Counted from the first letter of the stretch, positions 18,701 through 26,721 are shown. The stretch is 37,192 nt of DNA from Anaerovibrio sp. (GCA_017475925.1 JAFVER010000118.1:1-37192); one strand, 5' to 3'. Program-made: numbers and translations. Notes: a model not told the origin generated them from the letters alone.

Positions 18701-18822
18701 GTGGCTTTGATTCCGAGATGGAATATGCAAAGGGATTATTTGATGCAGAACAAATGCGGGCCTTCCACGACCTTTATGTAAAAATTTTGGAAGGTATTGT
18801 TCGTTGTGAGGAAAAATTATGA
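12733..18822 (+). CDS. Two-module non-ribosomal peptide synthetase (A-T-C-A-T-C)
   Basis: 2029 residues. A1 (~1-490) has TSGSTGKPKG near 152, YGSSE near 283, FHTGD near 366 and GRKDHMVKLRGYRVELGE. At the A4 core it reads FIAS, so the Asp that binds the alpha-amino group is Ile. T1 has its phosphopantetheine Ser526 in GGTSLS. C1 (~575-1010) reads SHLIFFDATS in place of HHxxxDG, so the catalytic second His is Leu702. A2 (~1025-1510) is canonical: TSGTTGKPKG near 1173, FDVS with Asp1222, YGPTE near 1318, NGKVNRRAL. T2 has Ser1562 in GGDSLS. C2 (~1610-2029) is intact, His1743-His1744...Asp1748. No thioesterase, reductase or epimerase domain follows. The product may be a short acylated peptide or amide. 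GGAG lies 8 nt before the ATG. MATE overlaps the stop by 4 nt. Confidence 0.93.
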   Translation: MKLLVNEFLAQATARPDKPAVMDCYGTDTYGVLNRRSAIVAARLLDMSQDQNTGMRVGVLLPRNRAYLTAVLGILRSGGAVVPLEEDYPAERVHSVLRDAGCVACISIEQLSEKVADIPVLTLEEIFADEDTLAVDDTINLSAPDKKGLILFTSGSTGKPKGVVHRQTFFSMWLYTVKGYHEFSGKDVTCCMAGMTFIASFVDLYPPLMVGGSVYIASSTERMNADMLYKIIQKRHITGMFLPPQMFYVMRELYGRLPLDYVVLGGEKAKAKYTMDGNIFEVYGSSECAAILLHKIAQEDSRMLGKPGNGVSVYLVSDDGKLIQEPGVLGELCVESPWLALRYNNMPEETAAKFTDNPFGAGRLFHTGDYMAYDEEGNLLFHGRKDHMVKLRGYRVELGEVELTVQKANGVQEAACVTIRVHGGDKLACYYIGDQVDSNVLRNHVKAILPEYMVPDYFVYLADMPRNERNKVDYLALKNMEPPVEEEEYEPPQNDLEAKICAAFAEVLELPRVSALADFFNMGGTSLSVAMLVAQLDDATLSFNDIASYPTPRALAAYLEENAKNHREKPVMNREFYPLTKTQMGIYLEGLTGGNTSTYTLSYLMVADAKVTSDQLVRAVKDVVDAHPSMKYVIRAGKDGIPHMFMVPDAVFEVPVIDGSVDQRLDFIREYMPVVPMTNELLFYFAVYRTAERCYLALKSHLIFFDATSLSLLISELNRALGSSSGRVEYLQEEYTIQQVGMYEEALMQEGAHEKAEAYFQKLFAKMDEVPSLVGDREGPLTPGVSENMRYIPKNLTVEQVKAFCNRHQISEGSFFMGAMALLLSKYLSSKQVSFSSVYNGRAQAGMDTTIGTLIKRIPVYGNFTENMPVVDYLRNMGRQIVTSMGNDIYSFDEVLKHCPVNEDVEFIYQGDLFTDNMGGGNNDEGGNLICGDSYFLEHYHTGMVTGCFSIQFFSTNGLYNMTIEYRNERFSPAFVERFAQDLFTVAEELLRQELMGDISLLTDDDKKSLAVFNDTQVIMDFVPVQEQIRRQAQMTPDKVAVTAAGHSLTFSELDELSDQVAHSLISEGVTLETLVGVLFDREVWAYVAEIGILKAGGAFVPFIPEYPDERIEYCLEDGNIPILLTSTDLMNQRSALREQCKVLSLDKLLDNKETDTELPEVGADNLAYCIYTSGTTGKPKGVMIEHKNIANYVHRNEKSPEIMHYTKPGRVALALASFSFDVSIVEEFVPLCNGCSVVIATEEEIHTPNQLAQLIINNGVNGITCTPTYLLGLLAIPETVEALQQITFYDVGAEAFPAGLYQKLRALRQDSVILNVYGPTEATMGCAAEEMVESEVVTVGTPIANTQFYIADSFGNPLPIGIRGELMICGQQVGRGYINLPDKTAASFFEKDGIRAYRSGDLAAWTNEGKIRVFGRIDNQIKLRGFRIELDEIEKVLMEYPDINSGAVSVLKKGTGEYLVGYYTSVKAVDDNKLKNHLAAKLPEYMVPNLFVRLEAMPLTPNGKVNRRALPEPDLSAFRAKYEPPATEVERVLCHAFALALNLPEDKVGALDDFFDLGGDSLSAMVALANADISGLIAADIFQKRTPRQIAVIAEERVNMGSFEEREMVARKQPLALTPLQIQMLDIQLFRPEATMWSNMHFLVQFELDEVDMHRLCKAVNRAIANHPALSSVFRFDENRELVQQYVPGILEEVELQDINEETVPMLPDVLVMPFDKILDACLCRVKVFRSPSHGYMFMDIHHLLMDGDSLGVLLADIVNAYFDRELQPDYYFALRSEEIQRIEQGSWNEDQAWFEAQYGDEVWCKIPDMSVESQELVDREHIDQAAMEQRLDFSADDVKRAEKFWGVSHSVMAIGAALLTLSRFTGKQHVMVNWIYNDRLAAEAQHAVGMMIKNLPAAARMEEYASMSEFLISVKDQVAEGIAHSSYDFMAENFEPFVDDCMEVNLQLGINGDELDVLKPTLIELADEFAAAGAPLELELLENNYGDGGFDSEMEYAKGLFDAEQMRAFHDLYVKILEGIVRCEEKL

Positions 18823-20150
18823 ATATAAAACTGTCAGATCATTTTACCTGTGGTAAGCTGGTGTGGTTTGCTTTACCCACCATTGGTATGATTTTGGTGT
18901 CTACCACCTATGACCTTATCGATGGCTATTTCGTGTCCAATTATATCGGTAAGACAGCTTTCGCGGCGATAAATATCATCTACCCGTATCTGTTGGCTAT
19001 TATGGCGGTGGGGATGATGTTTGGTGTGGGCGGCAGTGCCCTTATTGCTGCTGAACTGGGTAAGGGGGACCGGGAGCGGGCTAACCGTTACTTTACCATG
19101 ATTGTCAAGGCGGCATTTGGCGCCGGAGTTGTACTGGGGGCAGCTGGTTTATATGCTTTGCCAACGGTGTCGGAACTCTTGGGAGCCACTGAGGATATGA
19201 TGAGCTATGGACTGCCCTATGGTCGTGTGCTGTTGTGCTTTATGCCTATAGCAATTTTGAGCTACGCCTTTCAAAGTCTGCTGTTTACCGCCGAAAAGCC
19301 CCAATTTGGCCTGTATTTTTCCCTGATAAATATGGGGTCAAATATTATCTTCGATTGGTTGTTCATTGTGATTTTTGGCTGGGGGATGACAGGCGCAGCC
19401 TTGGCTACGGCCATTGGTATGTGCCTTAACGGTATATTGCCCCTTGTCTACTTCCTGCGGGAAAATACCAGTCCTCTACGGCTGGTGAAGAAGAGTGGTT
19501 GGGATATAGGACCACTGCTGGGGGCCATGGGTAACGGTTCCTCCGAAATGGTGACCAATGTTTCCACAGCGTTGATTTTCATATTTTATAATATGCAGCT
19601 TATGCGGTTTATCGGTGAGGATGGCGTGGCAGCCTATGGAACGGTTCTGTTCGTTGAGGGAATTTTTGCGGCAATCTTCTATGGGTTGGCCATGGAGGCC
19701 ACATCAGTGGTGGGGTATCATGCCGGAGCCCAAAACTATGATGAGCTGCAAAGTCTGCTGAAAAAAGGCGTTATGCTTAATTTGGGCTGTGGTATAGTGA
19801 TGTTTGGTTCAGCCCAATGCTTTGCCCCTTTTGTGGCAGAAATCTATTTAGGCTACGATGCTGAGTTATGTGCCTTGGGGATATATGCCCTTAGAATGTT
19901 TGCTTTTGCCTTTATTTTACAGGGCTTCAATGAATATGCTTCGGCGTACTTTACCGGTTTGGGCAATGGGCGGGTTTCAGCGGCTATAGCCTTTATGCGT
20001 ACTTTTGTGCTGCAATCTGCGGCCATTTTTGGCTTGCCGATGCTTCTGGGGACCGATGGCCTCTGGTTTGCCCAGACCTTTGCTGAAGTGGTTTCTACTT
20101 TGGTAGCAGTTGTATTTTTGGTAAAATTCCGTCACGAATTTATGGGATAG
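18819..20150 (+). CDS. MATE family efflux transporter
   Basis: 443 residues with about 12 hydrophobic segments, the normal size and topology of a MATE (multidrug and toxic compound extrusion) antiporter. The N-terminal segment GKLVWFALPTIGMILVSTTYDLIDGYFVSNYIG region matches the first two helices of the DinF/NorM-like group, including the Asp of helix 1-2 and the YxGxxAxAA-type step. Its ATG overlaps the NRPS stop codon (ATGA), so translation is probably coupled. This makes it the likely exporter of the NRPS product (inference from context). Coupling ion (Na+ or H+) cannot be told. The sensor-phosphatase gene follows 22 bp later. Confidence 0.92.
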   Translation: MNIKLSDHFTCGKLVWFALPTIGMILVSTTYDLIDGYFVSNYIGKTAFAAINIIYPYLLAIMAVGMMFGVGGSALIAAELGKGDRERANRYFTMIVKAAFGAGVVLGAAGLYALPTVSELLGATEDMMSYGLPYGRVLLCFMPIAILSYAFQSLLFTAEKPQFGLYFSLINMGSNIIFDWLFIVIFGWGMTGAALATAIGMCLNGILPLVYFLRENTSPLRLVKKSGWDIGPLLGAMGNGSSEMVTNVSTALIFIFYNMQLMRFIGEDGVAAYGTVLFVEGIFAAIFYGLAMEATSVVGYHAGAQNYDELQSLLKKGVMLNLGCGIVMFGSAQCFAPFVAEIYLGYDAELCALGIYALRMFAFAFILQGFNEYASAYFTGLGNGRVSAAIAFMRTFVLQSAAIFGLPMLLGTDGLWFAQTFAEVVSTLVAVVFLVKFRHEFMG

Positions 20151-20172
20151 AATAGGATGGAGTATCATCGAT

Positions 20173-22452
20173 ATGAAGGACATTTTTAGCTATTTATCAG
20201 GTGGAAAAGAGAATAGTATTTTGCATAAGATGATACGCATTCTTCTGGGCAGCAATCTGATTGTTATTCTTGTTTTGGTAATAATTGCCTTTTACGGGCT
20301 GGGGGCAGCTCTGTACCAGGCTGAAGAAATGGGACATAAACTTAGTGAGGTGTCCTATCAGAATAGTTCTGAGCTTTTGGTAAAGCAACGGCAAGAGGAA
20401 CTAATGTATATTACCAGTGACAATGCTAAAATTATCAATTTGTACATGGTATCTAATATCTATGATGTGCAGGCTATTGCCCACGAGGCCAGTGAGCTTT
20501 ATCGTCATTCAGGTTTATATCCGTCCCGGAATGTAGCTGTGCCCAATGCAGAGGAATTTCAACCACTGAAAATTTATCTTCAGCACGGAACGGAGGTAAA
20601 CCCCGACAATTATCGCCAGGAAATAGCCTTAATGGCTAATATTGAGGGATTTTTTGTCCGTCTCATGGAAGTTAATGATATGGCAGAATCCTTTTTCATA
20701 ACTTCTCACCATAATTATACCCTGTCCGTCGATGAACCCGATGATGTGGAGGGGAGCAAAGAAAGTATACCCGATGTTATATATAATGCCGTGGAGACTG
20801 ATTGGTATAAGCAAGCGGTAGAACAAGGTAAACCTGTCTTTACTGATGTTAGAATGTTTTCATTTTACAATGAGCCGGGTTTATTTTGTGCCTGCCCGTA
20901 TTATGATGATAATAGTTCCTTGCTTGGTGTGGCTGCCATGGAGATTTCCCTGGAAAATTTGCGAATCCTTGTAAAGGATACCAATCTGCCTAATGCCGGT
21001 TTTTGTTTTGTTTTAGATAAAAAAGGGAGAGTTATTTTATCATCCCAAAGTGAGGCTTACCAAGCTGGTGAGGAAATGGAGCTGCCGGTAGATTTGAAGA
21101 AGGATATTCGCGCTGCGAATAACCAAGACTTATCACAGATAGCTCAGAATATGACTTTGGGCCAAAAGGGAATTCAGCTGGCAGAAATAGATGGCGACGA
21201 ATATTTTGTGGCTTATGCTCCAATTGAATGTACAGGCTGGAGCTTTGCTACGGTCTTTGCCAAGGATGATGTAATTGCTCCTGTCGAACAAAATAAAGAA
21301 AATATTGAACTGCTCACTGCTGATTTAATGGATGATATGGAGAGAAATATAGATTCAATAGTTCTTTTTATGGTATTATCCATACTCTTCCTACTCTTAT
21401 TTGTCATAAAGATAGGACAAAAGGTGTCCGGAAGATTTGTTTCATCCATTCAGAAGCTGACCAATGGTGTTCGTGATCTCACCAAGCGGGCCATAGTCGG
21501 CACATTACATGCTTTTGGTGAATTGCCGGAGAAAGGTAATAAACGGTCAAATAACAGCTTTACGCAGCGGGTGGAAATTCATTCCGGTGATGAAATTGAA
21601 GAATTGGCCAATTGTTTCAATATTATGACTGAAGAATTGGAAGGCTATATGAATACCCTTGTAGCTGAGACAGCGGAAAAGGAGCGTATAGCTACAGAGC
21701 TAACTCTGGCTCAGGATATCCAGATGGGGGTATTGCCTCATAAATTCCCGCCGTTCCCGGAGCATAAGGAGTTTGATCTTTTTGCCTCTATGGAATCAGC
21801 CAAAGAAGTGGGGGGAGATTTCTACGATTTCTATATGGTGGATGATCACCGTTTGGCTGTTACCGTTGCTGATGTGTCCGGTAAGGGAGTGGGGGCGGCC
21901 ATGTTTATGGCTATATCCAAAACCATACTGAAGAACTTGCTTCTAACCGGCAATAATCTGACATTATCTGATATAATGGCCCATGCCAATAACCAGCTTA
22001 AAGCGGATAATACCGCCAGAATGTTTGTGACGGTGTTCATTGGCCTTTTAGACATAAGGACAGGTCTTTTTGAATATGTGAATGGGGGACATAATCCATC
22101 GCTGGTTTATGAAAAGGACAAGGGAGCTTTCCGATATCTAGATGTGGAAGCCAATTTTGTACTGGCCGGACGAAAGAATATTGCTTATGAAAGTCAGTCG
22201 ATTATCCTAAAGCCGGGTGACGGTCTGTTTTTGTATACTGATGGCGTTACCGAGGCCATGAACAATAAAGAAGAATTGTACGGTGAAGCAAATCTGCTTT
22301 CTGCCCTTAATGCCTCATTAAATCCTAATGCTCCAGAGGCTCTCTTGGCGGAAATCAGTAAGTCAGTAGCCGATTTTGCGGGTGAAGCAGAACAATCTGA
22401 TGATATTACGATGCTGGGATTGACTTATTTGGGTTCAGTTGGAGAAGATTAA
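20173..22452 (+). CDS. Membrane sensor with SpoIIE-type PP2C phosphatase domain
   Basis: 759 residues. A transmembrane helix lies at about 22-48, followed by a ~340-residue extracytoplasmic sensor region of the dCache type (its end reads DEYFVAYAPIECTGWSFATVF). The second helix is at ~397-416, then a HAMP-like region and a coiled coil to ~525. The SpoIIE/PP2C domain follows, with GGDFYDFY near 547, DVSGKGVGAAMF, VNGGHNP, LYTDGVTEA near 690 and QSDDITML near the end, so the metal-binding acidic residues are present. The family dephosphorylates STAS proteins such as the one at 12397, which opens this operon. The sensor domain faces outside the inner membrane, where an exported product would be. 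Feedback sensing of the NRPS product is an inference. No clear terminator follows. Confidence 0.9.
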   Translation: MKDIFSYLSGGKENSILHKMIRILLGSNLIVILVLVIIAFYGLGAALYQAEEMGHKLSEVSYQNSSELLVKQRQEELMYITSDNAKIINLYMVSNIYDVQAIAHEASELYRHSGLYPSRNVAVPNAEEFQPLKIYLQHGTEVNPDNYRQEIALMANIEGFFVRLMEVNDMAESFFITSHHNYTLSVDEPDDVEGSKESIPDVIYNAVETDWYKQAVEQGKPVFTDVRMFSFYNEPGLFCACPYYDDNSSLLGVAAMEISLENLRILVKDTNLPNAGFCFVLDKKGRVILSSQSEAYQAGEEMELPVDLKKDIRAANNQDLSQIAQNMTLGQKGIQLAEIDGDEYFVAYAPIECTGWSFATVFAKDDVIAPVEQNKENIELLTADLMDDMERNIDSIVLFMVLSILFLLLFVIKIGQKVSGRFVSSIQKLTNGVRDLTKRAIVGTLHAFGELPEKGNKRSNNSFTQRVEIHSGDEIEELANCFNIMTEELEGYMNTLVAETAEKERIATELTLAQDIQMGVLPHKFPPFPEHKEFDLFASMESAKEVGGDFYDFYMVDDHRLAVTVADVSGKGVGAAMFMAISKTILKNLLLTGNNLTLSDIMAHANNQLKADNTARMFVTVFIGLLDIRTGLFEYVNGGHNPSLVYEKDKGAFRYLDVEANFVLAGRKNIAYESQSIILKPGDGLFLYTDGVTEAMNNKEELYGEANLLSALNASLNPNAPEALLAEISKSVADFAGEAEQSDDITMLGLTYLGSVGED

Positions 22453-22540
22453 CTTTTTTTCCAGATAAATAAAGGATTTTAAAGGTTTTTTATCGAAGTG
22501 CAAAGGGTAAGATTAATTTTAAAAATGGAGGGGCTTTAAC

Positions 22541-24223
22541 ATGTTTATGAATGAGTATAAGCGGTGGTTTTCCTTTGATTTGGAGGATTGTGACCTTTAT
22601 CCTGAGTTGGCAAAAATCAAGGACAACGAAGGGGAGATAAAGGATAGGTTTGCTGTGTCCCTTAAATTTGGAACGGCAGGACTTCGGGGCGTTCTTGGGG
22701 CAGGTACTAATCGAATGAACATTTACGTAGTCCGTCAGGCCACTCAGGGAATTGCCAATTGGGTAAAAAAACAGGGCGGAAGCCAAACTGTAGCCATTAG
22801 CTTTGATACAAGACTTAAAAGTGATGTTTTTTCCAAGACTGCGGCCTGTGTATTGGCAGCCAATGGTATTAAGGTGCGGATTTATGACAGTGCTATGCCG
22901 GTTCCGGCGTTGTCCTTTGCCACCAGGTATTATAAATGCAATGCCGGTATTATGGTGACGGCCTCGCATAATCCGTCCAAGTACAACGGATATAAGGCTT
23001 ATGGTCCTGATGGTTGCCAGATGACTGATGCGGCTGCTGCTATTGTATATGAGGAAATTCAAAATACCGATGTGTTGACTGGTGCAAAGCTTATATCCTT
23101 CGCCCAGGGGGTAGAGGATGGCCTTATCCGGTTCGTGGGGGACGATTGCAAAAAGGCATTTTACGAAGCTATTGAATCCAGACAGGTTCGTCCGGGATTG
23201 GCAAAGACCGCCGGCCTAAAGCTGGTATACAGTCCATTAAATGGCTCCGGGCTTATACCGGTGACGCAGGTATTGAAGGATATTGGTATCAATGATATTA
23301 CAATTGTACCGGAGCAGGAATATCCAAACGGGTATTTTACTACCTGTAGCTATCCTAACCCGGAAATATATGATGCTTTGGAGGCTGGTTTGAAGCTGGC
23401 CAAGGAGTGTGGTGCAGACCTTATGCTGGCTACTGATCCGGATGCTGACCGGGTTGGTATTGCCATGAAGTGTCCGGATGGTTCCTATGAGCTGGTATCC
23501 GGCAATGAAATGGGTGTACTTCTGCTTGACTATATCTGTGCCGGACGCATTGAAAAGGGTACCATGCCAAAGGACCCTGTTGCTGTAATGTCATTGGTAT
23601 CAACCCCATTGGCTGATGCAGTGGCTAAAAATTATGGGGTGGAGCTTCGTAAGGTATTGACAGGTTTTAAGTGGATTGGTGACCAGATACTTCATTTGGA
23701 GGAAGCTGGTCAGGAAGAAAGATTTATTTTTGGCTTTGAGGAAAGCTATGGCTATCTTTCCGGTTCCTATGTCCGTGACAAGGATGCAGTGGTGGCTTCC
23801 ATGCTTATATGTGAGATGGCAGCCTATTATAGAAGCATTGGCTCCAGTATCAAGCAGCGGTTAGAGGAAATTTATGCAAAATATGGCCGATATCTGAATA
23901 AGATTGACAGCTTTGAGTTCCCTGGGCTCAGTGGTATGGATAAAATGGCCGGCATTATGCAGACATTGCGTGATACTCCGCCAACTGAAATTGCTGGTCT
24001 AAAGGTTGCCAAGGTCACCGATTATAAGAAAACTGAGGAAACGGGGTTACCAGCTGCCAATGTATTGGTATATTCCCTGGAGGGGGGAGCAACAGTTGTA
24101 ATCAGACCATCTGGCACAGAGCCAAAGATTAAGGCATATTTTACCACTCTTGGCAAGGATTTGGCTGAGGCACAGGCCCAAAAGGACAAGCTTTCAGCTT
24201 CAGTAAAGCCTTGGTTTGATTAA
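22541..24223 (+). CDS. Phospho-sugar mutase (phosphoglucomutase/phosphomannomutase family)
   Basis: 560 residues, matching the long PgcA-type alpha-phosphoglucomutases of Firmicutes that interconvert glucose-1-phosphate and glucose-6-phosphate. All four active-site regions are present: the phosphoserine loop TASHNPSKYNGYK (Ser near 143), the metal-binding DPDADRVGIA near 300, the sugar-binding GFEESYGYLSG near 398, and the phosphate-binding RPSGTEPKIK near 522. TAGLRGVLGAGTNRMN near the N-terminus is also typical. GGAGGGG at 22527-22533 sets the start. It follows the NRPS operon by 88 bp without a visible terminator, but nothing suggests a shared function. Mannose versus glucose preference is not decided by these motifs. 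Confidence 0.92.
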   Translation: MFMNEYKRWFSFDLEDCDLYPELAKIKDNEGEIKDRFAVSLKFGTAGLRGVLGAGTNRMNIYVVRQATQGIANWVKKQGGSQTVAISFDTRLKSDVFSKTAACVLAANGIKVRIYDSAMPVPALSFATRYYKCNAGIMVTASHNPSKYNGYKAYGPDGCQMTDAAAAIVYEEIQNTDVLTGAKLISFAQGVEDGLIRFVGDDCKKAFYEAIESRQVRPGLAKTAGLKLVYSPLNGSGLIPVTQVLKDIGINDITIVPEQEYPNGYFTTCSYPNPEIYDALEAGLKLAKECGADLMLATDPDADRVGIAMKCPDGSYELVSGNEMGVLLLDYICAGRIEKGTMPKDPVAVMSLVSTPLADAVAKNYGVELRKVLTGFKWIGDQILHLEEAGQEERFIFGFEESYGYLSGSYVRDKDAVVASMLICEMAAYYRSIGSSIKQRLEEIYAKYGRYLNKIDSFEFPGLSGMDKMAGIMQTLRDTPPTEIAGLKVAKVTDYKKTEETGLPAANVLVYSLEGGATVVIRPSGTEPKIKAYFTTLGKDLAEAQAQKDKLSASVKPWFD

Positions 24224-24244
24224 ATATATATAAATCTGTATAAT
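24216..24244 (+). promoter_or_regulatory. Predicted sigma-70-type promoter of the DUF554 gene
   Basis: TTGATT (24216-24221) and TATAAT (24239-24244) are separated by 17 bp. The -35 box overlaps the end of the upstream mutase gene. Transcription would start about 40 nt before the ATG at 24290. Confidence 0.55.
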
Positions 24245-24289
24245 AATAAAAGCATGTTTTCAGTTATTATTTATACGGAGTAGTTTGTT

Positions 24290-24988
24290 ATGTTTGCAGT
24301 TATTGTAAATACTCTGGCTATCGTTGCTGCTGTATTTATTGGTCTGCTCCTGCGAAAGGGACTGCCGGAGCGAATATCAGAAAATGTTATTAAGGCTTTG
24401 GGACTTTGTACTGTGATAATCGGTGTACAGGGGGCCATAAAGGAGGATAATATCCTCATAATGATTATTTCTGTAGTCATTGGTGTGACTATTGGAGAGT
24501 CTATTGATGCTGATGGCCGGGTGAACCGGTTTACGGACCGGCTTTTAAGGAGGGGCTCATCTAAGGTTAATTCCTCAAAGCTTACCGAGGCCTTTATTAC
24601 ATCCTGTCTGATTATGAATGTAGGGGCAATGGTGATAGTTGGCTCCCTGGATGCTGGTCTGCGGGCTGATTATACAATGCTGTATACCAAGTCGTTACTG
24701 GATTTTATATCAGGAATAATGATGACTGCCGCCATGGGAATAGGGGTTTTGGGTTCAGCAATTTTTACCCTTCTTTTCCAGGGCGGTATAGTCTTGTTGG
24801 CTGAATATCTTTCTCCATATCTATCTGATGCAATCATCAGGGAAATGTCCTGTAATGGCTGTTTGTTAATTTTTGCTTTAGGACTCAACATGCTGGGGCT
24901 GACCAAATTTAAGGTAATTAATTATCTTCCAACCTTGGTGGTGGCTCCAATGGTGTTGGCAGCTTTTGATTATTTTGGTTTTATATAA
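24290..24988 (+). CDS. DUF554 family membrane protein (YdfK-like)
   Basis: 232 residues, an integral inner-membrane protein with about 6-7 hydrophobic helices. The conserved DUF554 features are visible: GTLxNxxxIxxGxxxGLLLRKGLP-like N-terminus (here IVNTLAIVAAVFIGLLLRKGLPER), the GLCTVIIGVQGAI helix, the VIGVTIGESIDADGRVNRF segment and the ITSCLIMNVGAMVIVGSLDAGL motif. No function is established for the family; transport has been suggested from topology only. A predicted promoter precedes it, and the carbonic-anhydrase-like gene starts 27 bp after its stop, so the two are probably co-transcribed. Confidence 0.88.
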   Translation: MFAVIVNTLAIVAAVFIGLLLRKGLPERISENVIKALGLCTVIIGVQGAIKEDNILIMIISVVIGVTIGESIDADGRVNRFTDRLLRRGSSKVNSSKLTEAFITSCLIMNVGAMVIVGSLDAGLRADYTMLYTKSLLDFISGIMMTAAMGIGVLGSAIFTLLFQGGIVLLAEYLSPYLSDAIIREMSCNGCLLIFALGLNMLGLTKFKVINYLPTLVVAPMVLAAFDYFGFI

Positions 24989-25015
24989 ATGTAGTTAAAC
25001 GAGGTGTTAAAGGTT

Positions 25016-25606
25016 ATGGAATACGTGAAAATTCGTGAACAGGATGCCAAGCATTATATTTATGAATTTGATGGCAGGTACCCTAAGATTAATGAGAAGG
25101 CCTATTCGTTCAGTACAGCAGTGCTGATTGGTGACGTTGAGCTGAAGGAATATGCCAGTGTTTGGCCCAATGCCACTTTGCGAGGGGACATAAACAAGGT
25201 TGTAGTAGGTCGTTACAGTAATATTCAGGACAATAGCTGCTTACATGTGGCTGACAACTATGGCTGTATAGTGGGAGATTATGTTACTGTTGGCCACAGT
25301 GTTACTCTCCATGCCTGCACCATTGAAGACTATTGTCTCATTGGCATGGGCGCTACCGTTCTTGATGGAGCAGTTATAGGCCGTGGCTCTATTGTAGGAG
25401 CCGGAGCTTTAGTAACAAAGGGAACCATTATACCACCGAATTCACTGGTTGTGGGTTGTCCAGCCAAGGTAAAGAAAACCCTTGATGAAAATGGCTTTAA
25501 GGCCATTCATGCCCAGGCAGTAAAATATAAATCCGAATGGGCTGAAAAATATGGTCTGGGGTTGAACGTTGGTGGCGAAGTTTATGATGGTTCACAAATA
25601 GTATAA
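25016..25606 (+). CDS. Gamma-carbonic-anhydrase-like hexapeptide-repeat protein
   Basis: 196 residues of left-handed parallel beta-helix type. Hexapeptide-like repeats run from about residue 35 to 150 (GDVELKEYASVWPNATLRGD onward). The gamma-class zinc-ligand pattern is visible: LHVADN and then VGHSVTLHAC, giving the three His ligands. Homologues (YrdA, PaaY, CaiE-like) are carbonic anhydrases or thioesterases; activity here is not certain. The C-terminal ~35 residues form helices, as usual for the trimer. ATG 25016 is chosen because GAGGTG at 25001-25006 is well spaced to it and would overlap the upstream GTG 25004. It is in a likely operon with DUF554, with the HAD phosphatase gene 29 bp downstream. 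Confidence 0.88.
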   Translation: MEYVKIREQDAKHYIYEFDGRYPKINEKAYSFSTAVLIGDVELKEYASVWPNATLRGDINKVVVGRYSNIQDNSCLHVADNYGCIVGDYVTVGHSVTLHACTIEDYCLIGMGATVLDGAVIGRGSIVGAGALVTKGTIIPPNSLVVGCPAKVKKTLDENGFKAIHAQAVKYKSEWAEKYGLGLNVGGEVYDGSQIV

Positions 25607-25635
25607 TATTTTTTTGTATGTTGGAGGAAATAACG

Positions 25636-26721
25636 ATGAAAAGTAAAAAGCTGTGTGCGGCAGTATTGGCTGCTGCCTTGAGTTTCAGTGTAGCAGCTGG
25701 AATAACCAATACAGAGGCTGCCTCCAGAGCAGAAATGGCTAAGATTTCTATTAATCAAAAGGGCAGTAACTTTAAATATTGGAATCAGGAGTCCAAGGCT
25801 TTTAAAGAGCTTACCAGCTATGTCAAGGATGTTACGGATAAAAATAGTCCTAATTTTATCCCTGAAAAGGACCGGATTGCAGTTTTTGATTTGGATGGAA
25901 CGCTGATATGTGAAACTACACCATCCTATTTTGAATGGATGATGCATATACAGCGCGCCTTGTATGATCCTAATTACACACCATCAGCCCAGGACAAGGC
26001 TGATGCAGAGCAGGTGCTTGAAGCTGTTAGGAGCATCGGCGTTCCAGTACCTACCAGCAATCAGGCCAAGGCCCAGGCTTCAGTGTTTTCCGGTATGACT
26101 TTGGATGAATTTGATAACTATGTTAAGGATTTCATGGAGACTCCGGCTGAGGGACTTACCAACCTAAAGCGTGGTGAATCCTTCTATTTGCCAATGATTG
26201 AAGTTGTTTCCTATCTTAATGCCAATAAATTTAAGGTGTTTGTAGTATCTGGTTCTGACCGGCAGGCAGTGCGGGTTCTTTGTGATGGGATAATGCCGGT
26301 GGATTCTGATAATATCATTGGTACCGACGTCCAGTATTTTGCAGCCGAGCAGGGTGACACTGATGGCCTTAAATACATCTACGATAAAAAGGATAAGGTG
26401 ATTCGTGGGCAGTTTATTATAAAGGATTTGCAGATGAACAAGGTGTCAAATATTGCCAGAGAAATCGGCAAGCAGCCTGTATTGGCCTTCGGAAACTCCG
26501 GCAGTGATTCCAGCATGATGAATTATGCAATTTACAATAACAAGTACAAGGCATTGGCTTTTGGAATTATTTGTGATGATCGAGTTCGTGAGCTTGGCAA
26601 TCCGAAAACTGCCGATAAAATGAAAGCAACATGCGATAAATATGGTTATATTACCGTTTCTATGCGAGATGACTGGAAAACAATCTACGGAGATAACGTA
26701 AAGAGAAGTAATCCAGACTGA
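25636..26721 (+). CDS. Exported HAD-superfamily phosphatase
   Basis: 361 residues. The N-terminus is a Sec signal peptide (KSKK, hydrophobic core CAAVLAAALSFSVAAG, likely cleavage after NTEA), so the mature enzyme is periplasmic or surface-associated. HAD motif I is FDLDGTL at about residue 83-89, motif II is the VVSGSD segment near 208, and motif IV is FGNSGSDSSMM near 285 (GDSxxD-like). A helical cap of ~110 residues lies between motifs I and II. The substrate is unknown; non-specific acid phosphatase activity is typical for exported members. GGAGG at 25622-25626 lies 9 nt before ATG 25636. It may share a transcript with the two genes upstream. A palindromic repeat follows directly. Confidence 0.87.
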   Translation: MKSKKLCAAVLAAALSFSVAAGITNTEAASRAEMAKISINQKGSNFKYWNQESKAFKELTSYVKDVTDKNSPNFIPEKDRIAVFDLDGTLICETTPSYFEWMMHIQRALYDPNYTPSAQDKADAEQVLEAVRSIGVPVPTSNQAKAQASVFSGMTLDEFDNYVKDFMETPAEGLTNLKRGESFYLPMIEVVSYLNANKFKVFVVSGSDRQAVRVLCDGIMPVDSDNIIGTDVQYFAAEQGDTDGLKYIYDKKDKVIRGQFIIKDLQMNKVSNIAREIGKQPVLAFGNSGSDSSMMNYAIYNNKYKALAFGIICDDRVRELGNPKTADKMKATCDKYGYITVSMRDDWKTIYGDNVKRSNPD

